Assembly (NCBI RefSeq): GCF_009765165.1
Contig: NZ_VLNU01000001.1
Coordinates: 3,106,247 to 3,170,246 of the forward strand
Direction of reading: 5' to 3'
From: Lysobacter panacisoli
GTDB taxonomy: Bacteria > Pseudomonadota > Gammaproteobacteria > Xanthomonadales > Xanthomonadaceae
DNA: 64,000 nucleotides
The notes beneath the pieces are model-generated. The model was not told the DNA's origin, did not search any database, and saw only the letters and a list, made by a program, of their open reading frames with translations. Of the stretch, positions 1 through 11,094 are shown piece by piece. Each line of letters starts with the position of its first letter. The first letter of the stretch is position 1. A program made the translations under genes and the position numbers.

Positions 1-39
1 GCCGCGCTCAGCCTGCTGCTGCTGTACGGCGCGCGCTGA
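1..39 (+). CDS. possible 3' end of a membrane protein gene (partial)
   Basis: The first 39 bases read in frame 1 as a leucine-rich tail (AALSLLLLYGAR) ending in TGA. This could be the C-terminus of a membrane protein that enters from outside the window. It overlaps the 3' end of msrQ on the opposite strand by about 30 bases, which is unusual, and 12 residues cannot establish a gene. This is a weak call that needs the upstream sequence. Confidence 0.2.
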   Translation, partial: AALSLLLLYGAR

Positions 40-640
40 CCGCGCGCTTCCATACCCGCCAGCCCAGCAACAAGGCGAGGATGCCGGCATACAGGGCCGG
101 CTCGCGGATGTCCGACTTCACCAGCCACCAGAAGTGCAGCACCGCCAGCACGGCGATGGCATAGACCAGCTTGTGCAGCCGTGCCCAGTTGCGGCCCAGC
201 CGGCGGATCGCCGCCTGCGTCGAGGTCAGCGCCAGGGGCAGCAGCAACAGCCACGCGGTGAAGCCCACGGTGATGTAGGGACGCTTGACGATCTCCTCGA
301 AGATCTGCGTCCAGTAGCCGCGCAGGTCCAGCACGAGGTAGGCGCTGAAGTGCACCGTGGCGTACGCGAACGCATACAACCCCAGCATGCGCCGGAAGCG
401 CAGCAGCACCGGCTGGCCGGTCAGTTGCCGGAGCGGCGTGATCGCCAGGGTGATCATCAGGAACCGCAGCGCCCACAGGCCCAGACGGTGTTCGATCTCG
501 GCGACGGGATCGGCGCCAAGGCCGCCGCTGCCGGTAAGGAATTCCTCGCGGATCTGCCAGCCCAGGATCGCGGCCGGCGTCAGCGCCAGCACGTGCACCA
601 GGGTCTTGGCGGCGATCAGCGCAGTGGAGGCTTTGCGCAT
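8..640 (-). CDS. msrQ: MsrQ, haem-binding membrane subunit of periplasmic methionine sulfoxide reductase
   Basis: The 210-residue hydrophobic protein has the size and helix pattern of the MsrQ/YedZ ferric-reductase-like family. In this family the membrane protein passes electrons from the quinone pool or a flavin reductase to the periplasmic molybdoenzyme MsrP. About five to six membrane segments are visible, with histidines placed as expected for haem ligands in HRLGLWALRF, ATVHFSAYL and LHKLVYAIAVLAVLHFWW. The gene follows msrP on the same strand after 70 bases, the usual order. The start is the ATG at 640. Identification is confident from the partner gene and the topology. Confidence 0.93.
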   Translation of the reverse strand: MRKASTALIAAKTLVHVLALTPAAILGWQIREEFLTGSGGLGADPVAEIEHRLGLWALRFLMITLAITPLRQLTGQPVLLRFRRMLGLYAFAYATVHFSAYLVLDLRGYWTQIFEEIVKRPYITVGFTAWLLLLPLALTSTQAAIRRLGRNWARLHKLVYAIAVLAVLHFWWLVKSDIREPALYAGILALLLGWRVWKRAVSARRTAAAG

Positions 641-710
641 GCGATGGCCTGCGGCGTCCGCGCAATGCGAACGCCGTTCGAAGAAAAGGACCGCGGAAGC
701 GGGGCGGGCG

Positions 711-1679
<969 letters not shown>

Positions 1680-1736
1680 GGCTACTCCGGCAATGCGTCG
1701 TTCGAACGTTGGTGCGGTGTCGGACACCGTCTCCGC

Positions 1737-1742
1737 ACTATA
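1737..1742 (-). promoter_or_regulatory. candidate -10 element for msrPQ
   Basis: On the minus strand these bases read TATAGT, a good sigma-70 -10 hexamer, about 58 bases upstream of the msrP ATG. I did not identify a convincing -35 element, so this is a candidate only. Confidence 0.4.
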
Positions 1743-1859
1743 GGGGGCAGACCCCACACGGCGGCTAAAGTTGCGTGGGAAACCATGAATCCGCAGGCTG
1801 CTGCAGTGCGGCATACTTGGCCGCTCACCCTTCCTTCGCCTTGCTGACCGGAGCGTTTC

Positions 1860-2945
1860 ATGTCCCGCGCGTTCAACTTCAGTCCCGGCCCCGCGACCCT
1901 GCCCGAGCCGGTGCTGCGCCAGGCGCAGGCGGAGATGCTCGAATGGAACGGCGTCGGCGCCTCGATCGTCGAGGTGAGCCATCGCGGACCCGAGTTCATC
2001 GAAGTCGCGCGCCAGGCCGAAGCCGACCTGCGCACGCTGATGTCGATTCCCGACGACTACGCCGTGCTGTTCCTGCAGGGCGGGGCGACCGCGCAGCAGG
2101 CGCTGATGGCGCTGAACTTCGCCGCGCCCGGCCAGACCGTCGATTACGTCGTCACCGGCCACTGGGGCAAGACCGCGATCAAGCAGGCGCGGCCCTACGT
2201 GGACGTCAACATCGCCGCCGACAGCGAGGCGGGCGGTTTCCGCGACATCCCCGCACGCGACGACTGGCGCCTGTCGAAGGACGCCGCGTACGTGCATTAC
2301 ACCGCCAACGAAACCATCCACGGCGTCGAGTTCCGCGACATCCCGCAGGTCGACAACGCACCGCTGTTCGCCGACTTCAGTTCCTCGATCGCCGCCGAAC
2401 CGCTGGACGTGTCGCGTTTCGGCATGATCTACGCCGGCGCGCAGAAGAACCTGGGCCCGGTCGGCGTGACGGTGGTGATCGTGCGTCGCGACCTGTTCGA
2501 GCGCGCTGGCCAGCCGCGCGCCGACATCTTCAACTACCAGTCGCACGCCAACGGCGACTCGATGCTCAACACGCCGCCGACGTGGAACTGGTACCTGGCC
2601 GGCCTCATGTTCAAGTGGATGCTGGCCGAAGGCGGCGTGACCGAATTCGCGCGCCGCAACGCGCGCAAGGCGGCGCTGCTGTACGACACCATCGACGGCT
2701 CGGGCGGCTTCTATCGCAATGAGGTCGCGCACGCGGCGCGCTCGCGCATGAACGTGCCGTTCTTCCTGCGCGACGCCGCGCTGGACGCAGCGTTCCTGAA
2801 GGAAGCGGGCACGGCAGGACTGATCTCGCTCAAAGGCCACCGCGTGCTCGGCGGCATGCGCGCTTCCATCTACAACGCGATGCCGGAGGAGGGCGTGCAG
2901 GCGCTCGCTTCGTTCATGCGCGATTTCCAGTCGCGATACGGATGA
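1860..2945 (+). CDS. serC: phosphoserine aminotransferase
   Basis: The 361-residue pyridoxal-phosphate enzyme converts 3-phosphohydroxypyruvate and glutamate to phosphoserine in serine synthesis, and it also acts in vitamin B6 synthesis. The N-terminal [10 protein letters not shown] motif and the cofactor lysine K196 in [12 protein letters not shown] are characteristic, as is the length. It heads the serC-pheA-hisC-aroA cluster, an arrangement known from many gamma-proteobacteria. The ATG at 1860 gives the standard [11 protein letters not shown] start. Confidence 0.97.
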   Translation: MSRAFNFSPGPATLPEPVLRQAQAEMLEWNGVGASIVEVSHRGPEFIEVARQAEADLRTLMSIPDDYAVLFLQGGATAQQALMALNFAAPGQTVDYVVTGHWGKTAIKQARPYVDVNIAADSEAGGFRDIPARDDWRLSKDAAYVHYTANETIHGVEFRDIPQVDNAPLFADFSSSIAAEPLDVSRFGMIYAGAQKNLGPVGVTVVIVRRDLFERAGQPRADIFNYQSHANGDSMLNTPPTWNWYLAGLMFKWMLAEGGVTEFARRNARKAALLYDTIDGSGGFYRNEVAHAARSRMNVPFFLRDAALDAAFLKEAGTAGLISLKGHRVLGGMRASIYNAMPEEGVQALASFMRDFQSRYG

Positions 2946-2952
2946 CCGATGT

Positions 2953-3032
2953 GTAGCCCGGGTAAGCGAAGCGCACCCGGGAACCCGGCGCCCCCGCGCC
3001 ATCCCCGGATGTGGCCTTCGGCCTTGTCCGGG
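2953..3032 (+). repeat. GTAG-type REP-like hairpin pair
   Basis: A GTAG tetranucleotide at 2953 is followed by a hairpin with arms CCCGGGT (2957-2963) and ACCCGGG (2975-2981). A second stem follows, centred on a TTCG loop (about 3003-3032, CCCGGAT pairing with TCCGGG). GTAG followed by a short palindrome is the hallmark of REP-type extragenic repeats in Xanthomonadaceae and Pseudomonas. It fills the serC-pheA gap and may act as an mRNA stabiliser or attenuator; that role is inferred. Confidence 0.6.
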
Positions 3033-3053
3033 CTGCGAAGAGACCAGGCGTAA

Positions 3054-4235
3054 ATGAGCAGGAAGAGCGACAAGACCCCGAAGAAGGCCGCGCCCGCCGC
3101 CACTCGCAAGCCCGCGTCGAAGAAGGTCGCCCCCACGGCGCCGGAAGTCGACGTCGCGCCGCTCGATCTCGCCACGTTGCGCACGCGCATCGACGGCATC
3201 GATCGGCATATCCAGGAGCTGATCGCCGAGCGCGCGCAGTTCGCGAACCAGGTCGGCAAGGCCAAGGGCAAGCTCGCCGCCGCGGTGGACTACTACCGTC
3301 CCGAGCGCGAGGCACAGGTGCTGCGCCGCGTGGTCGACCGCAACGACGGTCCGCTCAACGACGAAGTGCTGGTGCGGCTGTTCCGCGAGATCATGTCGGC
3401 CTGCCTTGCCCAGCAGGAGCCGCTGAAGATCGGCTACCTCGGTCCGGAAGGCACGCATTCGCAGCAGGCCGTGTACAAGCATTTCGGTCATTCGATCCAC
3501 GGCCTGCCGCTGTCGAGCATCGAGGAAGTGTTCCAGGAAGTGGAAGCCGGCCACGCCGACTTCGGCGTGGTGCCGGTGGAGAACTCCACGCAGGGCACGA
3601 TCCAGTCCACGCTCGACATGTTCCTGACCTCGAAGCTGAAGATCTGCGGCGAAGTCGAGCTGCGCGTGCACCAGCACCTGCTGTCGCGCGGCGGCCGCAT
3701 CGAGGACATCGAACGCGTCTACTCGCATCCGCAGTCGTTCGCGCAGTGCAAGGCATGGCTGCGCCAGTACCTGCCGAAGGCGGAGAAGATCCCCGTCGGC
3801 AGCAATGCAGAGGCCGCGCGTCGCGCGCGCAGTTCCGACGACGCGGCAGCCATCGCCGGCATCAGTGCGGCCAACGTGTACGGATTGAAGTCGATCGCCG
3901 GTCCGATCGAGGATCGCCCGGACAACACCACGCGCTTCCTCGTCATCGGCCGCGAGCTGTTCCCGCCGTCGGGCAACGACCGGACCTCGCTGATGGTGTT
4001 CATCAAGGATCAGCCGGGCGCGCTGTACCACGTGCTGGCGCCGTTCGCGACGCACGGGCTGAGCATGAACCGCATCGAGTCGCGCCCCGGCCATACCGGG
4101 CTGTGGCAGTACGCGTTCTTCATCGACATCGGCGGCCACGTGCACGAGGAGGCGATGCGTCGCGCGCTGGACGAACTGGACGACTATGCGCAGGAAGTGA
4201 AGGTGCTGGGTTCCTACCCGGTCGCCATCGCATGA
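3054..4235 (+). CDS. pheA: bifunctional chorismate mutase / prephenate dehydratase (P-protein)
   Basis: The 393-residue protein makes phenylpyruvate from chorismate for phenylalanine synthesis. An AroQ-type chorismate mutase domain spans about residues 38-122 (TLRTRIDGID). The prephenate dehydratase domain begins at IGYLGPEGTHS near residue 126. The ACT regulatory domain begins near residue 309 and carries the ESRP phenylalanine-binding motif at about 342-345. The first 35 or so residues form a lysine/alanine/proline-rich extension ahead of the mutase domain; a later start would remove it, but I see no better start codon. It overlaps the longer hisC start candidate by ATGA. Confidence 0.96.
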   Translation: MSRKSDKTPKKAAPAATRKPASKKVAPTAPEVDVAPLDLATLRTRIDGIDRHIQELIAERAQFANQVGKAKGKLAAAVDYYRPEREAQVLRRVVDRNDGPLNDEVLVRLFREIMSACLAQQEPLKIGYLGPEGTHSQQAVYKHFGHSIHGLPLSSIEEVFQEVEAGHADFGVVPVENSTQGTIQSTLDMFLTSKLKICGEVELRVHQHLLSRGGRIEDIERVYSHPQSFAQCKAWLRQYLPKAEKIPVGSNAEAARRARSSDDAAAIAGISAANVYGLKSIAGPIEDRPDNTTRFLVIGRELFPPSGNDRTSLMVFIKDQPGALYHVLAPFATHGLSMNRIESRPGHTGLWQYAFFIDIGGHVHEEAMRRALDELDDYAQEVKVLGSYPVAIA

Positions 4236-4261
4236 GTGCCGTGCGCGATGCGGAGTCCGGC

Positions 4262-5410
4262 ATGAGCGTCCTCCACGATGAAGCCTGGTTCGCCGCGCGC
4301 GCTTCGCGCGGCGTGCAGGGGCTGAAGGCGTACGACCCGGGACACGACCTGGTCGCGTTCCGCAGGAAGTACGGCACCGAGAACCTCGTCGAACTGGGTT
4401 CCAACGAAAATCCCTACGGTCCGTCGCCCGCCGCGCGCGCGGCCATCGTCGCCCAGCTCGATTCACTGCATCGCTACCCGGACCCGCTCGGTGCGGATCT
4501 CAAGCGCGCACTCGCGGCGAAGCACGGCGTGGAGACGAACCGGATCCTGCTCGGCAACGGTTCGCACGAACTGCTGATGCTGCTGGCGCAGGTGTTCGCC
4601 GGCCCCGGCGACGATGTGGTGTTCTCGCGCTACGGGTTCGCTGTGTTCGCGCTGGCGACGCAGGCGGCCGGTGCGAGCCGCATCGTCGTCGATGCGTTGC
4701 CCGACGATCATCCGGTCATGCCGCTGGGTCACGACCTGGACGCCATCGCCACGGCGATCACGCCGGCGACGAAGCTGGTGTACCTGGCCAATCCGAACAA
4801 TCCGACCGGCACCTGGTTTGGCCGCGAGGCGTTCGCCGCCTTCATGGCGAAGGTGCCATCCGATGTCATCGTCGTGATGGACGAGGCCTACGCCGAGATG
4901 GCCGACGCGGACGCCGATGCAGCGACCGCGCTGCCGTTCCTGTCGTCGCATCCCAACCTGCTGCTCACGCGCACCTTCAGCAAGGCTTACGGCCTGGCGG
5001 GCCTGCGCGTTGGCTACCTGATCGGTGCGCCGGGACTGGTCGCGGTGATGGAGCGTCTGCGCGAGAGTTTCAACGTCAACGGCCCCGCGCTGGCGGCGTG
5101 CGAAGCAGCGCTCGGCGATGTCGCGCATCTGGATTCGGGCTGCGAGCGCAACAGCGCGCAGCGGATCGAGCTCGCGCGCGCGCTGGAACGACGCGACCTG
5201 CGCACGTATCCGTCGCAGACGAACTTCCTGCTGGTGCGCTTCGGGCCGCAGACGGCACAGGTTGAAGCGGCGCTGACCGCGCGCGGCGTGGTGCTGCGTC
5301 CGATGGGCGGTTACGGCCTGCCCGAATGCCTGCGCATCACCGTCGGAAATCCCGACGAGAACCGCCGCCTGCTCGCGGCGCTCGACGACGTGCTGGAGAC
5401 GCTGCGATGA
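4262..5410 (+). CDS. hisC: histidinol-phosphate aminotransferase
   Basis: This is a fold-type I aminotransferase of the HisC family, 382 residues from the ATG at 4262. It acts in histidine synthesis, and in this aromatic operon may also transaminate aromatic keto acids. The motifs ELGSNENPYGPS, LANPNNPTGT and TRTFSKAYGLAGLRVGY are clear, with the pyridoxal lysine at K241. I chose 4262 because GGAG sits 6 bases upstream. The ATG at 4232, overlapping the pheA stop as ATGA, would add 10 residues and is possible. It overlaps aroA by ATGA. Confidence 0.93.
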   Translation: MSVLHDEAWFAARASRGVQGLKAYDPGHDLVAFRRKYGTENLVELGSNENPYGPSPAARAAIVAQLDSLHRYPDPLGADLKRALAAKHGVETNRILLGNGSHELLMLLAQVFAGPGDDVVFSRYGFAVFALATQAAGASRIVVDALPDDHPVMPLGHDLDAIATAITPATKLVYLANPNNPTGTWFGREAFAAFMAKVPSDVIVVMDEAYAEMADADADAATALPFLSSHPNLLLTRTFSKAYGLAGLRVGYLIGAPGLVAVMERLRESFNVNGPALAACEAALGDVAHLDSGCERNSAQRIELARALERRDLRTYPSQTNFLLVRFGPQTAQVEAALTARGVVLRPMGGYGLPECLRITVGNPDENRRLLAALDDVLETLR

Positions 5411-6711
5411 GCGCTTCGTGGATCGCGCGCGCCGGCCAGCCGTTGCGCGGACGCGTGCGCGTGCCGGGCGACAAGTCGGTGTCGCACCGGGCGGTGATGC
5501 TCGGTGCGATTGCAGAAGGCACCACGCACGTGCGCGGTTTCCTCGAAGGCGAGGACACGCGTGCGACCGCGCGTGTGTTCGAGCAGCTCGGGGTGCGCAT
5601 CGAAACGCCGAGTGCGAGCGAGCGCATCGTCCACGGCGTCGGATTGCACGGTCTTCGCGCCAGCGATGCGCCGCTCGACTGCGGCAACGCCGGCACCGGC
5701 ATGCGCCTGCTCGCCGGTGCGTTGGCGGGCCAGTCCTTCGACAGCGCACTGGTCGGCGACGCCTCGTTGTCGAAGCGGCCGATGCGACGCGTGATCGAGC
5801 CGCTGTCGCGCATGGGCGCGGTGATCGAATCCGAGCAAGGCGGCGTGCCGCCGCTGCGCATCCGTGGTGGACGCACGCTGCTGGGCATCGAGTACACGCT
5901 GCCGGTCGCCAGCGCGCAGGTGAAGTCGGCGTTGCTGCTCGCTGGCCTGTACGCGAGCGGCGAGACCGTCGTGCACGAACCGCACCCCACGCGCGACTAC
6001 ACCGAGCGCATGCTGTCGGCGTTCGGCTGGCCGATCGAATTCTCTCCGGGCCATGCGCGCCTGAGTGGTGGACATCGCCTCGTCGCAACCGACGTCAACG
6101 TGCCCGCGGACTTTTCCTCCGCGGCGTTCTTCCTGGTCGCGGCGAGCATCGTGCCCGGCTCGGAACTCCGCCTCGAAGCAGTCGGCATGAACCCGCGCCG
6201 CACCGGCCTGCTCACCGCGCTGCGGCGCATGGGCGCCGACATCCGCGAGGAGAACTCGAGCGAGCAGGGCGGCGAACCGGTCGCGGACCTGGTGGTGCGC
6301 CATGCACCGCTGCACGGCATCGAAGTCGACGGCGAACTCGCACCGGACATGATCGATGAGTTTCCCGCGCTGTTCGTCGCCGCGGCCTGCGCGGACGGTG
6401 TCACCACCGTGCGTGATGCGGCCGAACTGCGCGTCAAGGAATCCGACCGCATCGCGACGATGGCCCAGGGCCTGCGCGCGCTCGGCGTGGACATCGATGA
6501 GCATCCGGACGGCGCGACCATCGTTCCGGGCCCGATCGGTTCCGGTCGCGTCGACAGCCACGGCGATCACCGCATCGCGATGAGCTTCGCGGTGGCCGCG
6601 CAGCGTGCGGCGGGCGAGGTGCGGATCAACGACGTCGCCAACGTGGCGACGTCGTTCCCGGGATTCGAAATGCTGGCGCGCGGCTGCGGCGTGGCGCTGG
6701 ACGCGGGCTGA
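5407..6711 (+). CDS. aroA: 3-phosphoshikimate 1-carboxyvinyltransferase (EPSP synthase)
   Basis: The 434-residue enzyme joins phosphoenolpyruvate to shikimate-3-phosphate in the shikimate pathway. Typical motifs are VPGDKSVSHRAVMLGA near the N-terminus, DCGNAGTGMRLL, and the late RVKESDRI and GDHRIAMSFAV segments. The start codon overlaps the hisC stop (ATGA at 5407-5410), implying translational coupling. It ends 10 bases from the convergent tonB-like gene. No tyrA gene lies in the operon, unlike some relatives. Confidence 0.97.
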   Translation: MSASWIARAGQPLRGRVRVPGDKSVSHRAVMLGAIAEGTTHVRGFLEGEDTRATARVFEQLGVRIETPSASERIVHGVGLHGLRASDAPLDCGNAGTGMRLLAGALAGQSFDSALVGDASLSKRPMRRVIEPLSRMGAVIESEQGGVPPLRIRGGRTLLGIEYTLPVASAQVKSALLLAGLYASGETVVHEPHPTRDYTERMLSAFGWPIEFSPGHARLSGGHRLVATDVNVPADFSSAAFFLVAASIVPGSELRLEAVGMNPRRTGLLTALRRMGADIREENSSEQGGEPVADLVVRHAPLHGIEVDGELAPDMIDEFPALFVAAACADGVTTVRDAAELRVKESDRIATMAQGLRALGVDIDEHPDGATIVPGPIGSGRVDSHGDHRIAMSFAVAAQRAAGEVRINDVANVATSFPGFEMLARGCGVALDAG

Positions 6712-6721
6712 GCCCGTCGGA

Positions 6722-7369
6722 TCAGCGGCGCGGTTCGAAGCTGATCGGCACCACGATCGTGCCGCTTACCGGCTGCCCGTTGCTCATCGCCGGACGGAAA
6801 CGCCAGCGCTTGACCGCGTCGGTCGCCGCGCGATCGAGGTTGCGCGAGCCGCTGCTGGTCGCGACCTCCACCGAGGTCGGCTCGCCATCGGCGCCGATCT
6901 GCGCGCGCACGGTCACGGTGCCGCTTTCGCCACGACGCAGGGACAGGGTTGGATAGCGCGGTGCCGGCGTCTGGCCGGCGATCGGTTCCGGACGGGTGGT
7001 GGCCACGCTCGGTGCCGGCTGCACCGGTTTCGGCAGCGACGGCGGTGGTGCAGGCGGTGCGGTCTCGACCAGACGCGGCTTTTCCTCATCCTGCGATGGC
7101 GTCGGCTGGCGCTGGCCCATGCCGCTGGCGTTGTCGTCGCCTTCGGCCGGCAGGGGCGCCGGCAGCGGCGCGTACGAGGGCGATGCGGAAGGCGCGTTGG
7201 GGTCGGCGCGGAAGAAGGCGTCCCGGTCCGGAGTGCGCGACAGGATCAGTGCGAACAGCGCCAGTCCCGCCACGAACGCCAGCAGCACCCATAGCAGCGA
7301 ACGCTTGGCCGGCAGCCAGTTGGAGAAGTCGAAGCCGGGGCGGTTCGGCGCAGGGGCGGGTGTGGACAT
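6722..7369 (-). CDS. TonB-family energy transducer-like protein
   Basis: The 215-residue protein has a single N-terminal membrane anchor (about residues 24-44), a long proline/alanine-rich periplasmic spacer (about 55-130), and a C-terminal TonB-like domain with the family signature of repeated strands and AVKRWRFRPA. TonB proteins couple the inner-membrane proton gradient to outer-membrane receptors. No exbB or exbD is nearby, so this is probably one of several paralogs, or a TonB-like protein with another role. The ATG at 7369 is the only good start. Confidence 0.85.
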   Translation of the reverse strand: MSTPAPAPNRPGFDFSNWLPAKRSLLWVLLAFVAGLALFALILSRTPDRDAFFRADPNAPSASPSYAPLPAPLPAEGDDNASGMGQRQPTPSQDEEKPRLVETAPPAPPPSLPKPVQPAPSVATTRPEPIAGQTPAPRYPTLSLRRGESGTVTVRAQIGADGEPTSVEVATSSGSRNLDRAATDAVKRWRFRPAMSNGQPVSGTIVVPISFEPRR

Positions 7370-7462
7370 GGACGATCCATCGGGGGTTCTGCCCCGATTC
7401 TGCCCAGAACGGCGTTAACGGTTCGGCAATCGGTCGCCCCGGGACGGGGTTACACGCGATAA

Positions 7463-8791
<1,329 letters not shown>

Positions 8792-8820
8792 CGTCTTAGG
8801 GGCGACACGCAGCGACGCGC

Positions 8821-8968
8821 CCCCTCTCCCTGGCCGCCTTCGGCGGCCTATCCCTCTCCCGCAAGGGGAGAGGGACACCATTCCCTTCTCCCCTCGCGGC
8901 AGCGTGCCCAGCGCGTGCTATTCCTTCTCCCCTTGCGGGAGAAGGTGCCCGAAGGGCGGAAGAGGGGG
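8821..8968 (+). repeat. intergenic palindromic repeat pair, copy 1
   Basis: The 310-base gap between serS and azoR contains a large imperfect inverted structure and no coding signal. One half (8821-8875) has CCCTCTCCC arms around a CCGCCTTCGGCGG hairpin, then CTCTCCCGCAAGGGGAGAG. The other half (8922-8968) has CTTCTCCCCTTGCGGGAGAAG followed by the GGTGCCCGAAGGGCGG module. The same modules recur at 20530-20651, 42415-42552 and, in minimal form, 52180-52202, so this is a dispersed family typical of Xanthomonadaceae intergenic DNA. Confidence 0.75.
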
Positions 8969-9031
8969 AACGGAGCGAGGCGTCGAACCAGCGCTGCGTT
9001 ACAGCACCCACTGTCGTCGCATAGAAACGGG

Positions 9032-9054
9032 CCCGCATTGCGGGCCCGTGGCGT
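9032..9054 (-). terminator. terminator for azoR
   Basis: On the minus strand, downstream of azoR, there is a stem ACGGGCCCGC / GCGGGCCCGT with a short AAT-type loop followed by TTTCT. It is a strong rho-independent-type hairpin with a short T-run. Confidence 0.65.
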
Positions 9055-9101
9055 TTCCGGCTCAAGCGGGGAGGGGTGGGCCGGGACGCGCTGGCTCAGG
9101 C

Positions 9102-9683
9102 TCAGGCGGCCTTTGCCAGAGGGGAACGGATGGACGCGTGCGCAGCGGCCACGGCGTCGGTACGGTGCTGCGGCGAATATGCCACGCCTTCGGCGCGCAC
9201 GATCTCCAATTCGGTCACGCCGAGGAAACCGAACACCTGGCGCAGGTACGCTTCCTGGAAGTCCGCCGGGCTGGTATCGCCGTACTGGCCGCCGCGGCCA
9301 CTGACGATGACCACGCGCTTGCCGCCCGCCAGGCCTTCCGGACCGGCCTCGGTGTAGCGGAACGTGCGGCCGGCGACCGCGATGCGGTCGATCCACGCCT
9401 TCAGGGTTGAAGGAATGCCGAAGTTGTAAAACGGCGTACCGATCACCACTACATCGGCATCGAGGAACTGCTGCATCGTCGCCTCGGACGCCTCGGCCTC
9501 GGCCGGGTCGGCCTTGGCCAGCGAGCGGGCGGTCAGGTGCGGCAGCGGCTCGGTGTCCAGATCGCGGTACTGGACGGCGAGTTCGGGCAGGGCCTCCTGC
9601 CAGCGGGCCACGACGGCGGCGGACAGTTCACGGGTGACCGAATTGGTGCCAAGGGCACTGGAATCGAGATGCAGGAGCTTCAT
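9102..9683 (-). CDS. azoR: FMN-dependent NADH:quinone / azo reductase (AzoR, AcpD family)
   Basis: The 193-residue flavodoxin-fold protein matches AzoR, a cytoplasmic FMN enzyme that reduces quinones and azo compounds with NADH. Diagnostic segments are MKLLHLDSSALG at the start, TPFYNFGIPSTLKAWIDRI, and SGRGGQYGD. I chose the ATG at 9683, which has GAGG 6 bases upstream, over a TTG four codons earlier. It is transcribed divergently from a LysR-type gene, the classic arrangement of a regulator and its target. Confidence 0.93.
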   Translation of the reverse strand: MKLLHLDSSALGTNSVTRELSAAVVARWQEALPELAVQYRDLDTEPLPHLTARSLAKADPAEAEASEATMQQFLDADVVVIGTPFYNFGIPSTLKAWIDRIAVAGRTFRYTEAGPEGLAGGKRVVIVSGRGGQYGDTSPADFQEAYLRQVFGFLGVTELEIVRAEGVAYSPQHRTDAVAAAHASIRSPLAKAA

Positions 9684-9801
9684 GATGGGCCTCAATGGAA
9701 CGATCGGCGGGATGCCGTGTCGGAAGCCAATCTAGGTCGTTGCTGTAGTGGAATAAATCTGGTCAAATATCACTAACTGTTCTGGAATTGGAATTATCGC
9801 C
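9684..9801. promoter_or_regulatory. divergent azoR / lysR control region
   Basis: This 118-base region is clearly more AT-rich than its surroundings, especially 9745-9800. It contains a tandem TGGAAT-TGGAAT hexamer repeat (about 9783-9794) directly before the regulator gene. LysR-type regulators usually bind such shared regions. No single T-N11-A site stands out enough to call. Confidence 0.45.
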
Positions 9802-10815
9802 ATGCAGGACCTGAACGACCTGTACTACTTCGCGATGGTGGTGGAACACGGCGGTTTCGCCGCGGCCGAGCGCGCGCTCGGCATTCCGAAGTCCCGCCTG
9901 AGCCGACGCATCAGCCAGCTCGAGACCGATCTGGGCGTGCGCCTGCTGCAGCGTTCCACCCGTCGTTTCGCCGTCACCGACGTTGGCAACAGCGTCTATC
10001 GCCATGCACAGTCGATGCTGGCCGAGGCGCAGGCCGCGCACGAAGTGGTCGATCGCCTAAGCGCGGAACCGCGCGGCGTGATCCGGGTGAGCGTGCCGGT
10101 CGGCATGGCGCAGCAGCAGATGCCCAAGCTGCTGCCGGAATTCCTCGCGCGTTTCCCGCAGGTGCGCGTGCAGTTGCTGGTGAGCAATCGCCGCGTCGAC
10201 ATCATCAATGAAGGCATCGACGTCGCCCTGCGCGTGCGGTCCAAGCTCGACGACGACGGCAGTCTGGTGATGCGCAGCTTCGGCCAGATCCAGGAACTGC
10301 TGGTCGCCAGCCCCGATTACCTGCGCCGCATGGGGCGGCCGAAGAATCCGGACGAACTCGGCGATCACGTCACCCTGAGCATGAGCGAGGACGACGCACG
10401 CCAGCGCTGGGAACTGCACGGCCCGGACGGCGACGTGCGCCGCGTCGAACTCAAGCCGCGCGTGATGGGCTTCGACTTCCCGATGCTGATGCAGCTCGCG
10501 CAGCAGGGCGTGGGCATCACGCTGCTGCCGGAAACCATCTGCGCCGAAGCCGTGCGCCGTGGCGAACTGGAAGTGGTGTTGCCCGACTGGCGCCTGCCGC
10601 AGGGCATCTTCCACGCCGTGTTCGCCTCGCGTCGCGGCCTGTTGCCGGCAGTGCGCGTCTTCATCGACTTCATCGCGGAGAAGGCGCCGGGTCTGGTCGA
10701 ATCCGCGCGCCTGCAGTGCAGCGAGATCAAGGGCAAGCAGTGCCCCGAAGACATGGCCAAGCCGGGCGTGGCGCAGGCCCCCGTGCCCGAGCCCCGCATC
10801 GTCACGCAGGCATGA
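9802..10815 (+). CDS. LysR-family transcriptional regulator
   Basis: The 337-residue protein has an N-terminal winged helix-turn-helix (residues 1-60; AAAERALGIPKSRLSRRISQLE) and a periplasmic-binding-protein-like effector domain (about 90-300). LysR regulators usually control the divergently transcribed neighbour, here azoR, in response to a small molecule; quinone or electrophile sensing is a reasonable guess from the target. The last 30 or so residues are a proline/alanine-rich tail beyond the usual 300-residue length. The effector is unknown. Confidence 0.92.
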   Translation: MQDLNDLYYFAMVVEHGGFAAAERALGIPKSRLSRRISQLETDLGVRLLQRSTRRFAVTDVGNSVYRHAQSMLAEAQAAHEVVDRLSAEPRGVIRVSVPVGMAQQQMPKLLPEFLARFPQVRVQLLVSNRRVDIINEGIDVALRVRSKLDDDGSLVMRSFGQIQELLVASPDYLRRMGRPKNPDELGDHVTLSMSEDDARQRWELHGPDGDVRRVELKPRVMGFDFPMLMQLAQQGVGITLLPETICAEAVRRGELEVVLPDWRLPQGIFHAVFASRRGLLPAVRVFIDFIAEKAPGLVESARLQCSEIKGKQCPEDMAKPGVAQAPVPEPRIVTQA

Positions 10816-10900
10816 GAGAATGCGGCCCGCATCGCGCGGGCCGCAGCGTTTCCGGCCTTCGCCCTGCAGCGCGCCGCCACGCGGTGCCGCGTCCCGCACC

Positions 10901-10990
10901 GGAGAGATGGCCGAGTGGTTTAAGGCAGCGGTCTTGAAAACCGCCGAAGGGTCAAACCTTCCGTGGGTTCGAATCCCACTCTCTCCGCCA
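10901..10990 (+). tRNA. tRNA-Ser (anticodon UGA)
   Basis: The 90-base sequence folds as a class II tRNA with acceptor stem GGAGAGA / TCTCTCC and an encoded CCA at 10988-10990. The anticodon stem GCGGT / ACCGC closes a CTTGAAA loop with anticodon TGA at 10935-10937. A long variable arm and the T-loop GTTCGAATC follow. Serine tRNAs have such a long variable arm. Confidence 0.97.
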
Positions 10991-11036
10991 ATAAGTCCTT
11001 ATGGTCAGGAAGGACTGCTAGCCCCAGAAATGAAAA

Positions 11037-11057
11037 CGCCCCGCACGACGCGGGGCG
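11037..11057 (-). terminator. terminator of the orphan zinc-ribbon gene
   Basis: On the minus strand a perfect stem CGCCCCGC / GCGGGGCG with a 5-base loop is followed by TTTTC, directly downstream of the gene at 11095-11385. This supports that gene as a real transcription unit. A separate hairpin AGTCCTT / AAGGACT (10994-11016) follows the tRNA gene on the plus strand but lacks a T-run. Confidence 0.7.
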
Positions 11058-11094
11058 CAGTTGTTCGTGCCGAAAGGCGTGTGGCATCGCTGAT

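Noticed and set aside
10994-11016. Phage attachment site or integrase remnant after tRNA-Ser
   Set aside because: I see only a short AGTCCTT / AAGGACT hairpin. There is no duplicated tRNA 3' end and no integrase frame in the window.
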